Shown here piece after piece: positions 46,819 to 56,991 of a stretch of DNA of 63,892 nucleotides. This stretch comes from Streptococcus mitis (GTDB taxonomy: Bacteria > Bacillota > Bacilli > Lactobacillales > Streptococcaceae): contig NZ_JPFU01000016.1 in assembly GCF_000722695.1 (NCBI RefSeq), positions 1 to 63,892 of the forward strand, read 5' to 3'. The notes beneath the pieces were generated by a model that was not told the DNA's origin, ran no database searches, and saw only the letters and a list, made by a program, of their open reading frames with translations. The position numbers and the translations under genes are program-made. Every line of letters starts with the position of its first letter. The first letter of the stretch is position 1.

Positions 46819-47360
46819 TTCGAACCAAATGTCCCTTTAAATACATAGGCACTACCCTTGAAATAATCATAGCCAGAGTAGATAGTGAAAAACAAAGCTA
46901 CATAAAGTAGAACTTGACCAAGCAAAGTCCAATGTAATAGCAAGAAAATAATGGCAAACATCTGACTGAAAGTTTTAATTTTTCCAGGCATTGCTGCTGC
47001 TAAAACTTTCCCACCAGTTTCAACCAATAAAAGCCTTAAACCTGTCACAGCCAACTCACGACAGATGATTACTGCAACAATCCAAGCTGGAGCCATCCCT
47101 AGCTCAATCAACATAATAAAAGCCGACATAACTAGTAGCTTATCCGCCATTGGATCTGCAAATTTACCAAAATTACTAACCACATTCCATTTACGAGCTA
47201 AATATCCATCTAAATAGTCTGTAATACTGGCAATAGCAAAGATAATAGCTGCCACTATATGACTCTCTATCGAATTTCCTATCGTTAAAATAGAGATAAA
47301 AATAGGTATAAAGAGAATTCGACCTATTGTTAAAAGATTTGGAATTTGTTCTTTTTTCAT
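46815..47360 (-). CDS. pgsA: CDP-diacylglycerol-glycerol-3-phosphate phosphatidyltransferase
   Basis: Makes phosphatidylglycerol phosphate, the first step to phosphatidylglycerol. The 181-residue membrane protein has the complete CDP-alcohol transferase motif (DYLDGYLARKW then GKFADPMADK, giving DG-x2-AR-x8-G-x3-D-x3-D). Follows the rodZ-like gene by ten bases. Confidence 0.95.
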   Translation of the reverse strand: MKKEQIPNLLTIGRILFIPIFISILTIGNSIESHIVAAIIFAIASITDYLDGYLARKWNVVSNFGKFADPMADKLLVMSAFIMLIELGMAPAWIVAVIICRELAVTGLRLLLVETGGKVLAAAMPGKIKTFSQMFAIIFLLLHWTLLGQVLLYVALFFTIYSGYDYFKGSAYVFKGTFGSK

Positions 47361-47370
47361 TCGTTTTTCC

Positions 47371-48198
47371 TTAATTTTTAGTAAAGGTTACAGTGATTTG
47401 TCCAGTCTGAGCTGTTAATTTCGATAAATCAACAGTCTGATTATCTACTGTTAAAGCGACACCTTTGACAACACCTAACGTAATCATTACAGGATTTTTA
47501 ATTGAAACGGTTGTTTCCGCACTTTTATTATCCGGTGATAAAGTCACACCACCCTCAAGATCACTTTCTGAAACACTAACCCAACTTCTAGCATCTGACA
47601 CTGATAATTGCAATTTTGCAGTTTCCTTACTTGTTTTATAAGCGATTTCTACATAATTTCCTTCACCTGACACACTTATAGCCGATTCTATACTAGAAGA
47701 ACTACTAGATGAGCTGCTGCTTGAAGATGGAGTCACAGAACTAGTCGTACTTGTTGCTTGGACTACACTATAACTAGAGGCAGATAAACGCTCCGGTTGA
47801 GTCTGGAGATAATTCCAAACATAATAGGTCACAAAAATGACAATCGATAGTGCAAAGAGTACAAAATAAAATAAAGGTAAAAATGATGTCTTATTTTTCT
47901 TACTTGAACGTCTCCTACCTGTCAACTCGTCTTCATCAACATCTACTTCCTCATAAGTAATCATGCTCCTAGAATCGTAAGCATCCAAGATAATTCTCTC
48001 ATCTAGCTCAACTGCCCAAGCATACTTTCGCAAAAAAGAACGAGTATAAAATGGACTAGGAAGTTGATCAAAATCATCAGCTTCCATTGCCTCCAACATA
48101 TCCAACTGAATTTCTGTTTTTTTATGTAATTCTTCTAAAGTCAACCCTTGGTTGGTTCTAGCTAAACGTAAAACCTCACCAATTGTTTTTTTCCTCAT
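47371..48198 (-). CDS. rodZ: RodZ-like helix-turn-helix membrane protein
   Basis: A 275-residue bitopic protein. The cytoplasmic HTH (IGEVLRLARTNQGLTLEELHKKTEI) is followed by a basic segment (RRRSSKKNKTS), a membrane helix (FLPLFYFVLFALSIVIFVTYYVW), a low-complexity run of 12 serines, and an extracellular DUF4115-like domain. RodZ coordinates peripheral wall growth with MreC/D. The ATG at 48198 fits the AAGGGAT ribosome site better than the in-frame ATG at 48207, which lies right on top of it. Confidence 0.85.
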   Translation of the reverse strand: MRKKTIGEVLRLARTNQGLTLEELHKKTEIQLDMLEAMEADDFDQLPSPFYTRSFLRKYAWAVELDERIILDAYDSRSMITYEEVDVDEDELTGRRRSSKKNKTSFLPLFYFVLFALSIVIFVTYYVWNYLQTQPERLSASSYSVVQATSTTSSVTPSSSSSSSSSSSSIESAISVSGEGNYVEIAYKTSKETAKLQLSVSDARSWVSVSESDLEGGVTLSPDNKSAETTVSIKNPVMITLGVVKGVALTVDNQTVDLSKLTAQTGQITVTFTKN

Positions 48199-48239
48199 AC
48201 TTGTCATCCCTTCTTTCTAGTGTCTATTATGATAGGTTG

Positions 48240-49523
48240 CTACGATGGGAATATTGTAAAATCAACTATGTCACCATCATCTATTAAATGATGTCCAGCA
48301 TCAAGGACATCCTCTAAAGTAATTTCCTGTAAAATCTTTGGCAAATCAAAAATTGTCTCACTACGTTCAAAAGCATCATATTGTGTTGCAATAAATTCAA
48401 GAGAGTTCATGCTACTGAAAAATTCTCCAAACATCTCTCTTTTTATAATATCTAAATGATCCTCTGTAATATCTAAATCCTTTGTGAAATTACGAATAGC
48501 CTTCCTAAACTGATGAGATAAAGCAACTGGCTCTTTTGTGTCCATTGTCAATATAACAAAATGAAAGCGACTTGTTACTTCAATTTCAAGAGATAAGGAA
48601 GCATCTATTTTACCTGATTCATATAACTTTTGAAAACGATCCGAAGTCCAACCAAACATCATTGCAAACAATAATTTTAATAAAATATGATGTCGATAGC
48701 AATCCGCCTCAGCAACTTCTCGCTTACCTCTAATCCCAATCGCTAGTTTGGGAGAAGATACTTCCATTCTCATACTGTCTGTTGGCTTCACATCTTGTAA
48801 AAGCAACTTTTCTCTTGCTACTTCCTGAACATCTGAATCTTTCCGTTCTTTTCTTTCACAATAGTCCTGTACTTGCTCCACATCAAAATTACCAACTAAA
48901 AACAGAGACATATTTACAGGTTTGTAAAACCTTGTAAAGTTTTCTTGCAAATTAGTTAGATTTATTTGGGAAATCGATTTCTCACTTCCAACTATATCAG
49001 TTGCTAAAGGTGTGCCAGGATACAAATTCGCTAAAGTCGAAAAGAACAAACACGAATCTGGATCATCTTGATACATTTCTCGTTCTTGCTGAATAATATC
49101 CTGCTCTCTCAGAATGGAATCTTCAGTAAAATGTGCCGATGTTACCAATTCATCAAGTAAATCTAAATTCTCTAAGAGATAATCCGTCGATGAAAAAAGA
49201 TAGTTTGTTTTTGTAAAGCTTGTAAAGGCATTGCTATCTGCACCTAGACTCGTAAAAGCCGACATCAAATCGCTAGAATCTTCTCTCTCAAATAATTTAT
49301 GTTCAAGAAAATGAGCAATTCCCGCAGGATATTGTTTTACATCTCCGTCAACTTCTGTGACAAGCATATCTACCGAACCAAACTGTACAGTTACACTACC
49401 GTAAACCTCTTTAAATTCCTTTTTAGGCAAAAGAGCAACTGTCAATCCATTTGACAAACGAGTTTGATAAATCATTTCTTTTACAGCTGGATAGTATTTT
49501 TCTTCAAAAACAACCTTTGTCAT
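48240..49523 (-). CDS. M16-family zinc protease, catalytic partner
   Basis: A 427-residue pitrilysin-like protein with the inverted zinc motif HFLEH (in AGIAHFLEHKLFE, near residue 73), so it is probably the active subunit of a heterodimer with the upstream M16 protein. Its start overlaps that gene by four bases. Substrate unknown. The position next to rodZ and pgsA is conserved in streptococci, as I recall. Confidence 0.88.
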   Translation of the reverse strand: MTKVVFEEKYYPAVKEMIYQTRLSNGLTVALLPKKEFKEVYGSVTVQFGSVDMLVTEVDGDVKQYPAGIAHFLEHKLFEREDSSDLMSAFTSLGADSNAFTSFTKTNYLFSSTDYLLENLDLLDELVTSAHFTEDSILREQDIIQQEREMYQDDPDSCLFFSTLANLYPGTPLATDIVGSEKSISQINLTNLQENFTRFYKPVNMSLFLVGNFDVEQVQDYCERKERKDSDVQEVAREKLLLQDVKPTDSMRMEVSSPKLAIGIRGKREVAEADCYRHHILLKLLFAMMFGWTSDRFQKLYESGKIDASLSLEIEVTSRFHFVILTMDTKEPVALSHQFRKAIRNFTKDLDITEDHLDIIKREMFGEFFSSMNSLEFIATQYDAFERSETIFDLPKILQEITLEDVLDAGHHLIDDGDIVDFTIFPS

Positions 49524-50770
49524 TCTATTCCTTCCATAAAGTAAATCGCTTGTAGTTTCACATTATTAGCTGCTCTACAAATAGCATCTTTGTCAACTTG
49601 CTCGAGTTTTGCAATCCAACCTTTAAAGTCTGCTGAAGATTTTCCAAGTAAGGCATTTTGATAAGCACGTTCAATCAATGAACCTTGATTATCTTGAGAA
49701 AGTAACAAAGATCGACGAATCATTTCCTTGGTCTGCTCTAGCTCAAGCTCTGTAAAATAACCTTTTTTTAAATCAAGCAGTTGATTATTCATCATTTTAC
49801 GAGCCTGGTTCCGATTTTCTCGATCGATACCAGCATACATCCTCAAGAATCCACTAAACAAATCGAGCTGACTTGAAATAGTATAAGCCAATCCAGCATT
49901 TTCACGGACATTTGTAAATAGTTTAGAGTGAGCAAATCCACCAAGTAAACCATTCATTACAATCATGGGTAAATGTTGCTCATCACCATATTCAGAAGGG
50001 CAATGATAACCTAATTCCAAAATGGATTGTCCCACACTTTTCCGAACCATACCTTCCTGAAGGATATTGGAATAAGGTTGACAATACTGAACCTTCACAT
50101 CTCCTTTTCGAGCTTTAAAGCCAAATGATTCTAATACATTTTGAATTTCAACCTCATTAAAATCACCTAGGAAAAAGAAATCTATTCGATCTTTGTCCAA
50201 AAATTCTTGGAAACAAGAATAAGAACTTTGTGGAGTTTCAGCTAAAATACGATTTCGTAAATCACTATATTCCAATTGGAGACATTCGTCATGAAAAAAT
50301 AATTTATCTAATTCTTTATGTGCAAAATAAAAAGAATCATCCATATCAGCTGCTAAACTTGCTAGCAATTGTTTTTTCTCAATTTCAAATAAGGCCGAAT
50401 CAAAGCCATTATCAACTACTACGGGTGAAAAAAGAGTTTCTTTTACTAGTTCCAAAACCTGTGAAGTTAACACATTTTTCCTACTTAAAAACTCATCACG
50501 AACATAAGTGAATGTCAATTCTACAATATGACTTCGCCCTCTTCTGAAACAATTGGTTGACATATCTGTACCGTATAGACTGGCCAAGTATCTTCTCAAA
50601 TCTTGAGAAGTGGGATACATCTGGTTAGCTGTTTCTAGCATACTCGCACTCAACATGCGACCTGCAATCGTATCAAGAGATAATGGAGCTGTAAAACGCA
50701 CGGTAATTTTGTTCGTTTTAAACTTCTTTGATTGGATAAAATGTGTTGAAATTCCATGCACTAACTCCAT
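49520..50770 (-). CDS. M16-family protease-like protein, no zinc motif
   Basis: A 416-residue M16 fold protein (YPTSQDLRRYLASLYGTD, NGLLGGFAHSKLFTNVRENAGLAY) that lacks HXXEH in its N-terminal half, as is usual for the inactive subunit of two-gene M16 pairs. It probably forms the substrate chamber with the product of 48240-49523. First gene of the operon that runs on to rodZ and pgsA. Confidence 0.87.
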   Translation of the reverse strand: MELVHGISTHFIQSKKFKTNKITVRFTAPLSLDTIAGRMLSASMLETANQMYPTSQDLRRYLASLYGTDMSTNCFRRGRSHIVELTFTYVRDEFLSRKNVLTSQVLELVKETLFSPVVVDNGFDSALFEIEKKQLLASLAADMDDSFYFAHKELDKLFFHDECLQLEYSDLRNRILAETPQSSYSCFQEFLDKDRIDFFFLGDFNEVEIQNVLESFGFKARKGDVKVQYCQPYSNILQEGMVRKSVGQSILELGYHCPSEYGDEQHLPMIVMNGLLGGFAHSKLFTNVRENAGLAYTISSQLDLFSGFLRMYAGIDRENRNQARKMMNNQLLDLKKGYFTELELEQTKEMIRRSLLLSQDNQGSLIERAYQNALLGKSSADFKGWIAKLEQVDKDAICRAANNVKLQAIYFMEGIE

Positions 50771-50902
50771 GATTTACCTCCTTATATACAGACTTCTATT
50801 ATATCACGAAAACCTGAAATTTTCTTGTTCCCTGTAACAGTTTTGAAATAAAAATCGCTTACATTTCTCCCTGTTTCTATCACCATTTTTAGGAAAATAT
50901 GG

Positions 50903-50908
50903 TATAAT
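50903..50908 (+). promoter_or_regulatory. Extended -10 promoter of yaaA-recF
   Basis: TATGGTATAAT gives TG-n-TATAAT, about 20 bases before the yaaA ATG; weak -35. Confidence 0.65.
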
Positions 50909-50928
50909 ACCAAAGATTGAGGTGAATT

Positions 50929-51297
50929 ATGGAATACAAATTATTTGAAGAATTTATTACCCTACAAGCACTGCTCAAAGAACTTGGAATTACACATAGC
51001 GGAGGAGCTATCAAATCCTTTCTCTCTGAACATTCTGTTTACTTTAATGGGGAGTTAGAAAGTCGTCGTGGTAAAAAACTTCGTATTGGTGATAAAGTTG
51101 ACATCCCTGACATGAATATTGACATCTTGTTGACACAACCTACTTCTGAGGAGCAAGAGGAATACCAAGCTGATAAAGTTGAAAAAGAACGGATCGCTAA
51201 ACTTGTAAAGGAGATGAATAAGGGAGTTAAAAAAGACAAATCGAAACCTACTTCAGCACCTAAAAACAAACAAGCTCCGCGATTCCCTGGTAGATAA
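50929..51297 (+). CDS. yaaA: S4-domain RNA-binding protein YaaA
   Basis: A 122-residue protein with an S4 domain ([39 protein letters not shown]) and a basic, disordered tail ([18 protein letters not shown]). It is the usual gene before recF in Firmicutes and starts two bases upstream of it. Likely binds RNA or the ribosome; precise role unknown. ATG at 50929 follows TGAGGTGA. Confidence 0.9.
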   Translation: MEYKLFEEFITLQALLKELGITHSGGAIKSFLSEHSVYFNGELESRRGKKLRIGDKVDIPDMNIDILLTQPTSEEQEEYQADKVEKERIAKLVKEMNKGVKKDKSKPTSAPKNKQAPRFPGR

Positions 51298-51299
51298 TC

Positions 51300-52397
51300 A
51301 TGTGGCTACAAAACCTATCTCTCAAGACTTTTCGTAACTACAAAGAGACGAAAATAGAATTTAATCCTAAATTGAATGTCTTTTTAGGACGCAATGCACA
51401 AGGAAAAACAAATATGCTAGAGGCTATCTATTTTTTAGCCTTAACGCGTAGTCATCGAACTCGAACAGATAAAAATCTCATTCATTTTGATGAGGAACAA
51501 CTTCATCTTTCAGGTCTTATTCAGAAAAAAACAGGATCCATTCCTCTCGAAATTGAACTAACACAAAAAGGACGTGTAACAAAAGTTAATCACTTAAAAC
51601 AGGCACGACTTTCAGATTACGTAGGACACATGAATGTTGTCTTATTTGCTCCTGAAGATTTACAACTAATTAAAGGAGCACCTTCAGTTCGACGAAAATT
51701 TATTGATATGGAACTTGGACAAATTAAGCCAATCTATTTATCTGACTTAACCAATTATAACCACATCCTAAAACAAAGAAACACTTATCTAAAATCAGCT
51801 CAAAAAATAGATGAAACATTCCTTTCTGTGTTGGATGATCAACTAGTTGATTATGGATGTCGTGTAATGAATCACCGCTTAGATTTCATAAAAAAATTAG
51901 AATCATGTGGGCGTAAGAAACATTTTGAACTCTCTAATCAGATTGAAGAGTTGTCAATATCCTATCAACCTTCTGTCAATATAACTGACAAAGAAGACTT
52001 ATCCGAATCTTTCAAATTTGCTTTAGAAAAAAGTAGGTCCAGAGATTTATTTAAAAAGAACACTGGTGTTGGTCCTCATCGGGATGACATTTCTTTTTGT
52101 ATAAATAGAATGGATGCTAGTTTCGGAAGTCAAGGCCAACATCGTAGTCTCGTCCTCTCTATAAAATTAGCAGAAATCGAGCTAATGGAAAGTATTACTA
52201 CAGAATCCCCGATATTACTGCTTGACGATGTTATGAGCGAACTTGACAACACTAGACAACTAAAATTATTAGAAACGATTTCTCATTCAATCCAAACCTT
52301 TATCACAACAACAAGCATAGATCATCTTCAAAATCTACCAGAAAATCTAAGTATTTTCACTATTCAAGATGGTAAAGTTATTGTAAATAAAACTTGA
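51300..52397 (+). CDS. recF: DNA replication and repair protein RecF
   Basis: SMC-like ATPase that loads RecA at gaps with RecO and RecR. The 365-residue protein has Walker [17 protein letters not shown] near residue 30, the signature region [18 protein letters not shown] and Walker [15 protein letters not shown]. Ends at a shared terminator facing guaB. Confidence 0.96.
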   Translation: MWLQNLSLKTFRNYKETKIEFNPKLNVFLGRNAQGKTNMLEAIYFLALTRSHRTRTDKNLIHFDEEQLHLSGLIQKKTGSIPLEIELTQKGRVTKVNHLKQARLSDYVGHMNVVLFAPEDLQLIKGAPSVRRKFIDMELGQIKPIYLSDLTNYNHILKQRNTYLKSAQKIDETFLSVLDDQLVDYGCRVMNHRLDFIKKLESCGRKKHFELSNQIEELSISYQPSVNITDKEDLSESFKFALEKSRSRDLFKKNTGVGPHRDDISFCINRMDASFGSQGQHRSLVLSIKLAEIELMESITTESPILLLDDVMSELDNTRQLKLLETISHSIQTFITTTSIDHLQNLPENLSIFTIQDGKVIVNKT

Positions 52398-52406
52398 CAA
52401 TATTGT

Positions 52407-52439
52407 AAAAGAACTCCTATTTTCACGGGAGTTCTTTTT
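52407..52439. terminator. Bidirectional terminator between recF and guaB
   Basis: AAAAGAACTCC / GGGAGTTCTTTTT with a nine-base loop; A and T runs on both sides. Confidence 0.9.
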
Positions 52440-52446
52440 ATTTCTT

Positions 52447-54003
<1,557 letters not shown>

Positions 54004-54025
54004 TCAAATGTTACAGGGGTAAATA

Positions 54026-54062
54026 AAAAACTATCTTTTCTTTCTGATAGAAATGATAGTTT
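54026..54062 (-). terminator. trpS terminator
   Basis: AAACTATC ... GATAGTTTTTTATTT on the minus strand just after the trpS stop. Confidence 0.75.
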
Positions 54063-54076
54063 CTTGTAAAATAAAC

Positions 54077-55102
54077 TTAGTTAAAGTAATGAAGTCCCAT
54101 TGCTCCTTTAACCTCAGATAGAGTTTGACCTGCAACGTCTCGCGCTCTTTCACTACCTTTTTGAAGCATATTATAAACTTCTCCCATATCTTTAGCAAAT
54201 TCGATACGGCGCTCACGAATAGGACCAAGTTCACGTTCTAATATTTCAAGTAGATAACGTTTGGTCTTCACATCACCAAGACCACCTCGTTGATAATGTT
54301 CTTTCATGTCAGCAATTTCTTGAGCATCTTCTGGACGACCAAAAACATCTAGATAATGGAAAACCATATTTCCTTCAATTTTACCTGGATCCTCAACACG
54401 GATATGATCTGGATCTGTATACATACTCATTACTTTTTTACGCATAGTATCCGCATCATCAGCTAAATAAATACCGTTATTAAGTGATTTAGACATTTTA
54501 GCATTTCCATCTAAACCAGGCAAACGCCCTGCTCTCTCATTTTCTGGATAAATACCTTCTGGTTCCACCAAAACATCACAGTTATATGCATTGTTAAAAG
54601 AACGAACAATTTCACGAGTCTGCTCAATCATTGGTTTCTGATCTGTCCCAACAGGAACATAATTGGCCTTAAAGGCTGTGATGTCAGCTGCTTGTGCAAT
54701 TGGATAAACCAAAAATCCTGTTGGAATGCTTTCTCCAAATCCTTTTTGAGCAATCTCTGTCTTGACAGTTGGATTTCGCTCCAGACGTGCTAATGAAACC
54801 AGATTCATATAGTACATAGATAGTTCAGCCAGCTCTGGAATCTGGCTTTGAATAAAGATAGTTGATTTATTCGGATCCAATCCAACTGCAAGGTAATCCA
54901 AAGCCACATTTCCGATAGACTCTACAATGGTTTGAGGATCTTTGGCGTGATCTGTCAAGGCTTGTTGGTCAGCCAAGAACACAAACATATCATACTTATC
55001 CTCTTTCTGTAATAATACTCGATTTTTGAGACTTCCAACATAATGTCCAATATGCAACTTCCCTGTTGGACGGTCTCCTGTTAAAATAATGGGTTTAGTC
55101 AT
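54077..55102 (-). CDS. trpS: Tryptophanyl-tRNA synthetase
   Basis: Class I aminoacyl-tRNA synthetase. The 341-residue protein has the HIGH-type motif [13 protein letters not shown] near residue 14 and the KMSKS motif ([11 protein letters not shown] near residue 196). No T-box leader is visible upstream. Diverges from the ABC-F gene. Confidence 0.96.
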   Translation of the reverse strand: MTKPIILTGDRPTGKLHIGHYVGSLKNRVLLQKEDKYDMFVFLADQQALTDHAKDPQTIVESIGNVALDYLAVGLDPNKSTIFIQSQIPELAELSMYYMNLVSLARLERNPTVKTEIAQKGFGESIPTGFLVYPIAQAADITAFKANYVPVGTDQKPMIEQTREIVRSFNNAYNCDVLVEPEGIYPENERAGRLPGLDGNAKMSKSLNNGIYLADDADTMRKKVMSMYTDPDHIRVEDPGKIEGNMVFHYLDVFGRPEDAQEIADMKEHYQRGGLGDVKTKRYLLEILERELGPIRERRIEFAKDMGEVYNMLQKGSERARDVAGQTLSEVKGAMGLHYFN

Positions 55103-55307
55103 TTTGTTCTCCTTCGATATAGTCCCTTCAATTATAGCATTTTTTTAATGAAATAACCGCAATTTATCAAAATAAATCGACCTTGCTATTTATGTTTTTG
55201 TGTAAAGGGAATTGTAAATATAATTTACACAAAATTGACAGATAAAAATTTGAATATTTCTATATTTTCTAGTAGAATAAATATATTACACATATAGGAG
55301 AAAAACA

Positions 55308-56930
55308 TTGCTTACAGTATCTGATGTTTCACTACGTTTTAGTGATCGCAAACTTTTTGATGATGTCAATATCAAATTTACAGAAGGAAATACTTATGGA
55401 TTAATCGGTGCTAATGGTGCCGGAAAATCAACCTTTTTAAAAATTTTAGCTGGAGATATCGAACCTACTACTGGTCACATCTCTCTTGGTCCAGATGAAC
55501 GTCTCTCTGTTCTTCGTCAAAATCACTTTGACTATGAAGATGAACGTGCCATTGATGTCGTTATCATGGGAAATGAAAAACTTTATAGCATCATGAAAGA
55601 GAAAGATGCCATCTACATGAAGGAAGATTTCTCAGACGAGGATGGAGTGCGTGCTGCCGAACTCGAAGGAGAGTTTGCCGAGCTTGGGGGCTGGGAAGCA
55701 GAAAGTGAAGCCTCTCAACTACTTCAAAACCTAAACATTCCAGAAGAATTGCACTACCAAAATATGAGCGAATTGGCTAATGGTGAGAAAGTAAAAGTTC
55801 TCCTCGCCAAAGCACTTTTTGGTAAACCAGATGTTCTTCTATTGGATGAGCCAACTAACGGTTTGGATATCCAATCTATTACTTGGTTAGAAGACTTCTT
55901 GATTGACTTTGATAACACAGTTATCGTAGTATCCCACGACCGTCACTTCTTAAACAAAGTATGTACTCACATGGCCGACCTTGACTTTGGAAAAATCAAA
56001 CTCTATGTCGGAAACTACGACTTCTGGAAGGAATCTTCTGAGCTTGCTGCTAAATTGCTAGCAGACCGTAATGCCAAAGCAGAGGAAAAAATTAAGCAAT
56101 TGCAAGAGTTCGTTGCTCGTTTCTCTGCCAATGCTTCCAAATCAAGACAAGCAACATCACGTAAGAAAATGCTTGATAAGATTGAACTAGAAGAAATTGT
56201 GCCATCTAGTCGTAAATATCCATTTATCAACTTTAAAGCAGAGCGTGAAATTGGTAATGATCTCTTGACAGTAGAAAATCTAACTGTAAAGATTGATGGT
56301 GAGACTATTTTAGATAATATCAGTTTCATCTTGCGTCCAGGTGATAAGACAGCTCTTATTGGACAAAATGATATCCAAACAACTGCATTAATTCATGCAA
56401 TCATGGGAGACATTGACTATGAAGGAACTGTCAAGTGGGGAGTTACTACTAGCCGTTCTTACTTGCCAAAAGATAACTCGGCCGATTTTGCAGGGGGAGA
56501 GTCAATCCTTGATTGGTTGCGTCAATTCGCAAGTAAAGAAGAAGATGACAATACTTTCCTACGTGGCTTCCTAGGCCGTATGCTCTTCTCTGGAGATGAG
56601 GTTAACAAACCTGTAAACGTCTTGTCAGGGGGAGAAAAAGTTCGTGTCATGCTTTCAAAACTCATGCTCTTGAAATCAAATGTGCTTGTCCTCGATGATC
56701 CAACCAATCACTTGGATTTGGAATCTATCTCAAGTTTGAACGATGGATTGAAAAACTTTAAAGAATCAATCATCTTTGCCAGCCATGACCACGAGTTTAT
56801 TCAAACTCTAGCTAACCATATCATTGTCTTGTCTAAAAATGGCGTCATCGATCGTATCGATGAAACCTATGATGAATTCCTAGAAAATGCAGAAGTACAA
56901 GCAAAAGTTAAAGAACTTTGGAAAGACTAA
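55308..56930 (+). CDS. ABC-F family ATPase (YkpA/YbiT type)
   Basis: A soluble, twin-domain ABC-F protein that acts on the ribosome or as a translation factor. The 540-residue product starts at a TTG (55308) after TAGGAG. Domain 1 has an intact Walker A (GANGAGKSTFLKIL) and LLDEPTNGLD. Domain 2 has signature NVLSGGEKVRVMLSKLML and LVLDDPTNHLD, but its Walker A reads GQNDIQTTALI, with the usual Gly-Lys-Ser/Thr replaced, so the second site may bind ATP poorly. The NDI form of this loop is typical of the YkpA subgroup, though relatives I recall keep a Lys. Specific role unknown. Confidence 0.88.
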   Translation: MLTVSDVSLRFSDRKLFDDVNIKFTEGNTYGLIGANGAGKSTFLKILAGDIEPTTGHISLGPDERLSVLRQNHFDYEDERAIDVVIMGNEKLYSIMKEKDAIYMKEDFSDEDGVRAAELEGEFAELGGWEAESEASQLLQNLNIPEELHYQNMSELANGEKVKVLLAKALFGKPDVLLLDEPTNGLDIQSITWLEDFLIDFDNTVIVVSHDRHFLNKVCTHMADLDFGKIKLYVGNYDFWKESSELAAKLLADRNAKAEEKIKQLQEFVARFSANASKSRQATSRKKMLDKIELEEIVPSSRKYPFINFKAEREIGNDLLTVENLTVKIDGETILDNISFILRPGDKTALIGQNDIQTTALIHAIMGDIDYEGTVKWGVTTSRSYLPKDNSADFAGGESILDWLRQFASKEEDDNTFLRGFLGRMLFSGDEVNKPVNVLSGGEKVRVMLSKLMLLKSNVLVLDDPTNHLDLESISSLNDGLKNFKESIIFASHDHEFIQTLANHIIVLSKNGVIDRIDETYDEFLENAEVQAKVKELWKD

Positions 56931-56940
56931 ATAAAACTTC

Positions 56941-56971
56941 AAAACTCAGTTGGGTTAACCAGCTGAGTTTT
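56941..56971 (+). terminator. ABC-F gene terminator
   Basis: AAAACTCAGTTGGGTTAACC pairs with its mirror CAGCTGAGTTTT; T-rich end. Lies between the ABC-F and YfhO genes. Confidence 0.8.
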
Positions 56972-56991
56972 CTAACATTTTATGAGGTAAC

